The notes beneath the pieces were generated by a model, which had not been told where the DNA came from, searched no databases, and saw only the letters and a list, made by a program, of their open reading frames with translations. DNA of 7,573 bases from Marinobacterium sp. xm-d-530 (GTDB lineage: Bacteria > Pseudomonadota > Gammaproteobacteria > Pseudomonadales > Balneatricaceae): the NCBI GenBank assembly GCA_949499045.1, contig CATEEE010000025.1:1-7573 (forward strand), read 5' to 3'. Below, piece by piece: positions 5,926-7,573 of this stretch (position 1 is its first letter; every line of letters starts with the position of its first letter). The translations under genes were made by a program, and so were the position numbers.

Positions 5926-7573
5926 TCAGTTGTCTACTTTCAGTACGGCAAGGAATGCATCTTGCGGGATCTCAACTCGACCCACCTGCTTCATGCGTTT
6001 CTTACCCTCTTTCTGCTTAGATAGCAGTTTCTTCTTACGGCTGACGTCACCACCGTAACATTTTGCCAATACGTTCTTGCGCAGTGCTTTAACAGTCGTA
6101 CGGGCAATGATCTTGCCACCCAAAGCGGCTTGTATAGCGACATCGAACATTTGGCGAGGAATAAGATCTTTCATCTTTTCACACAGCAGACGGCCACGGT
6201 ACATGGAGTTATCACGGTGCAAGATAACGGCTAGGGCATCAACCTTCTCGCCATTAATAAGAATATCCATACGAACCAACCTAGCGGCTTCGAATCGAGT
6301 AAAATTGTACTCAAGAGAAGCGTATCCACGTGAAACGGATTTCAATCGATCAAAGAAGTCCAACACCACTTCGGCCATTGGCAGTTCATAACTCAACTGA
6401 ACCTGCTTACCAACAAATTGCATATTCTTCTGGATACCGCGTTTCTCTACACACAAACCAATAACTTGGCCAAGGTAATCCTGAGGTACAAGAATATTGG
6501 CGGTGACGATGGGTTCACGCATCTCACGAATACCGCCTGGATCAGGCAGTTTTGATGGACTGTCGATGTAGATAATATCGCCGTTGTTCATCTCAACTTC
6601 GTAGACAACCGTTGGAGCGGTTGTAATCAGATCAAGATCGTATTCACGCTCAAGACGTTCTTGAATGATCTCCATATGGAGCATTCCCAAGAACCCACAA
6701 CGGAAACCAAAACCGAGGGCATCCGATGTTTCTGGTTCGAAGAAGAGAGAAGCATCGTTTAGTGTTAGCTTATCGAGCGCTTCACGGAAGTCTTCGTAGT
6801 CATCCGAACTCGTTGGAAATAGACCGGCATAGACCTGTGGTTGTACTTTTTGAAAACCAGGCAGAGCATCGACATCAGGTGTCTTTTGATGCGTCAACGT
6901 ATCACCCACGGGCGCACCGTGAATATCTTTGATACCGGCAACGACAAAACCTACTTCACCCGCCTGTAAGATGTCAGTTTTGACCTGTTTCGGTGTGAAG
7001 ATACCGACCATCTCAGCCTGATAGTTCATCCCAGTCGATTTAACCATGATGCGATCTTTGCGGCGTAAGGTCCCTTGAGTCACACGAACCAGTGAGACAA
7101 CACCCAGATAATTATCGAACCAAGAGTCGATAATAAGGGCTTGTAGTGGTGCTTCACGATCACCCAGTGGTGGCGGGATGACCTCGATCAGCGCCTCTAG
7201 AACGTCTTCAACACCCAGGCCTGTTTTAGCTGAACAAGGAACCGCAGATGAAGCGTCAATACCGATCACCTCTTCAATCTCCTGACGAACCACTTCGGGT
7301 TCAGCCTGAGGAAGGTCCATTTTGTTCAAGATAGGCAGAACTTCAAGGCCCTGCTCAATCGCGGTATAACAGTTAGCAACCGATTGCGCTTCAACGCCTT
7401 GTGCGGCATCGACAACAAGTAGCGCGCCTTCACAGGCGTAGAGTGAGCGTGATACTTCATAAGAGAAGTCAACATGTCCTGGCGTATCAATGAAGTTCAG
7501 CTGATAGATTTCACCATTGCGCGCTTTGTAATCCAAAGTAACACTCTGAGCCTTAATCGTGATTCCACGTTCG
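5926..7573 (-). CDS. lepA: Elongation factor 4 (LepA), N-terminus cut off by the window
   Basis: LepA/EF4 is a ribosome-associated GTPase related to EF-G that acts in translation initiation or back-translocation; its physiological role is debated. The visible 548 codons begin at ERGITIKAQSVTL, inside the switch I region, so about 50 residues including the P-loop lie outside. An open frame from 7536 downward is not the true start: it begins at an internal TTG leucine codon and LepA sequence continues unbroken to the edge. Visible motifs, numbered from that E, are G3 DTPGH (29-33), G4 NKMD (83-86) and G5 SAK (114-116). Domain II starts near IIDSWFDNYLGVVSL, and domain III has GFGFRCGFLGMLHMEIIQER. 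The LepA-specific C-terminal domain follows, with AKCYGGDVSRKKKL and KQKEGKKRMKQVG. The stop is TGA (5926-5928), 7 bases before lepB. Confidence 0.97.
   Translation of the reverse strand, partial: ERGITIKAQSVTLDYKARNGEIYQLNFIDTPGHVDFSYEVSRSLYACEGALLVVDAAQGVEAQSVANCYTAIEQGLEVLPILNKMDLPQAEPEVVRQEIEEVIGIDASSAVPCSAKTGLGVEDVLEALIEVIPPPLGDREAPLQALIIDSWFDNYLGVVSLVRVTQGTLRRKDRIMVKSTGMNYQAEMVGIFTPKQVKTDILQAGEVGFVVAGIKDIHGAPVGDTLTHQKTPDVDALPGFQKVQPQVYAGLFPTSSDDYEDFREALDKLTLNDASLFFEPETSDALGFGFRCGFLGMLHMEIIQERLEREYDLDLITTAPTVVYEVEMNNGDIIYIDSPSKLPDPGGIREMREPIVTANILVPQDYLGQVIGLCVEKRGIQKNMQFVGKQVQLSYELPMAEVVLDFFDRLKSVSRGYASLEYNFTRFEAARLVRMDILINGEKVDALAVILHRDNSMYRGRLLCEKMKDLIPRQMFDVAIQAALGGKIIARTTVKALRKNVLAKCYGGDVSRKKKLLSKQKEGKKRMKQVGRVEIPQDAFLAVLKVDN

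Overview
The window is a compact stretch of ordinary gammaproteobacterial chromosome, and every gene lies on the minus strand. In transcription order (right to left) it reads: lepA (5' end cut off by the window), lepB, a DUF4845 membrane-protein gene, rnc, era, recO, pdxJ, acpS, then cysM and the first 88 codons of relA (cut off at the left edge). The protein sequences closely resemble those of gammaproteobacteria. The lepA-lepB-rnc-era-recO-pdxJ-acpS order is the one known from Escherichia coli. A DUF4845 gene between lepB and rnc, with cysM and relA close by, points to a Pseudomonas/Oceanospirillales-type lineage rather than an enteric one. Base composition looks moderate, without strong GC bias. 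No species can be named from the sequence alone.

Right block (about 1332-7573): eight genes from lepA to acpS follow one another with gaps of 18 bases or less, 4-base overlaps (GTGA at recO/pdxJ, TTGA at DUF4845/rnc) or directly abutting stop-start pairs (TAAATG at era/recO and pdxJ/acpS). This is the picture of one cotranscribed, translationally coupled operon. Its products serve translation and RNA processing (LepA/EF4, RNase III, Era), protein export (LepB), DNA repair (RecO), vitamin B6 synthesis (PdxJ) and lipid synthesis (AcpS). The set is a conserved housekeeping cluster rather than a single pathway.

Left block (1-1331): a 71-base gap after acpS holds an extended -10 promoter candidate for cysM (cysteine synthase B). 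After cysM, a 90-base gap leads into relA, the ribosome-linked (p)ppGpp synthetase. relA starts at TTG. Its Shine-Dalgarno sequence is partly inside a perfect 7-base-pair inverted repeat, with a second, mutually exclusive pairing just upstream. This is the most interesting non-coding structure in the window.

No RNA genes, insertion sequences, CRISPR arrays, phage genes, convincing intrinsic terminators or signs of recent transfer were seen. No gap between genes exceeds 90 bases. I found no previously undescribed system. The points worth a second look are the relA leader, the non-ATG starts of rnc, pdxJ and relA, and the small conserved DUF4845 protein.
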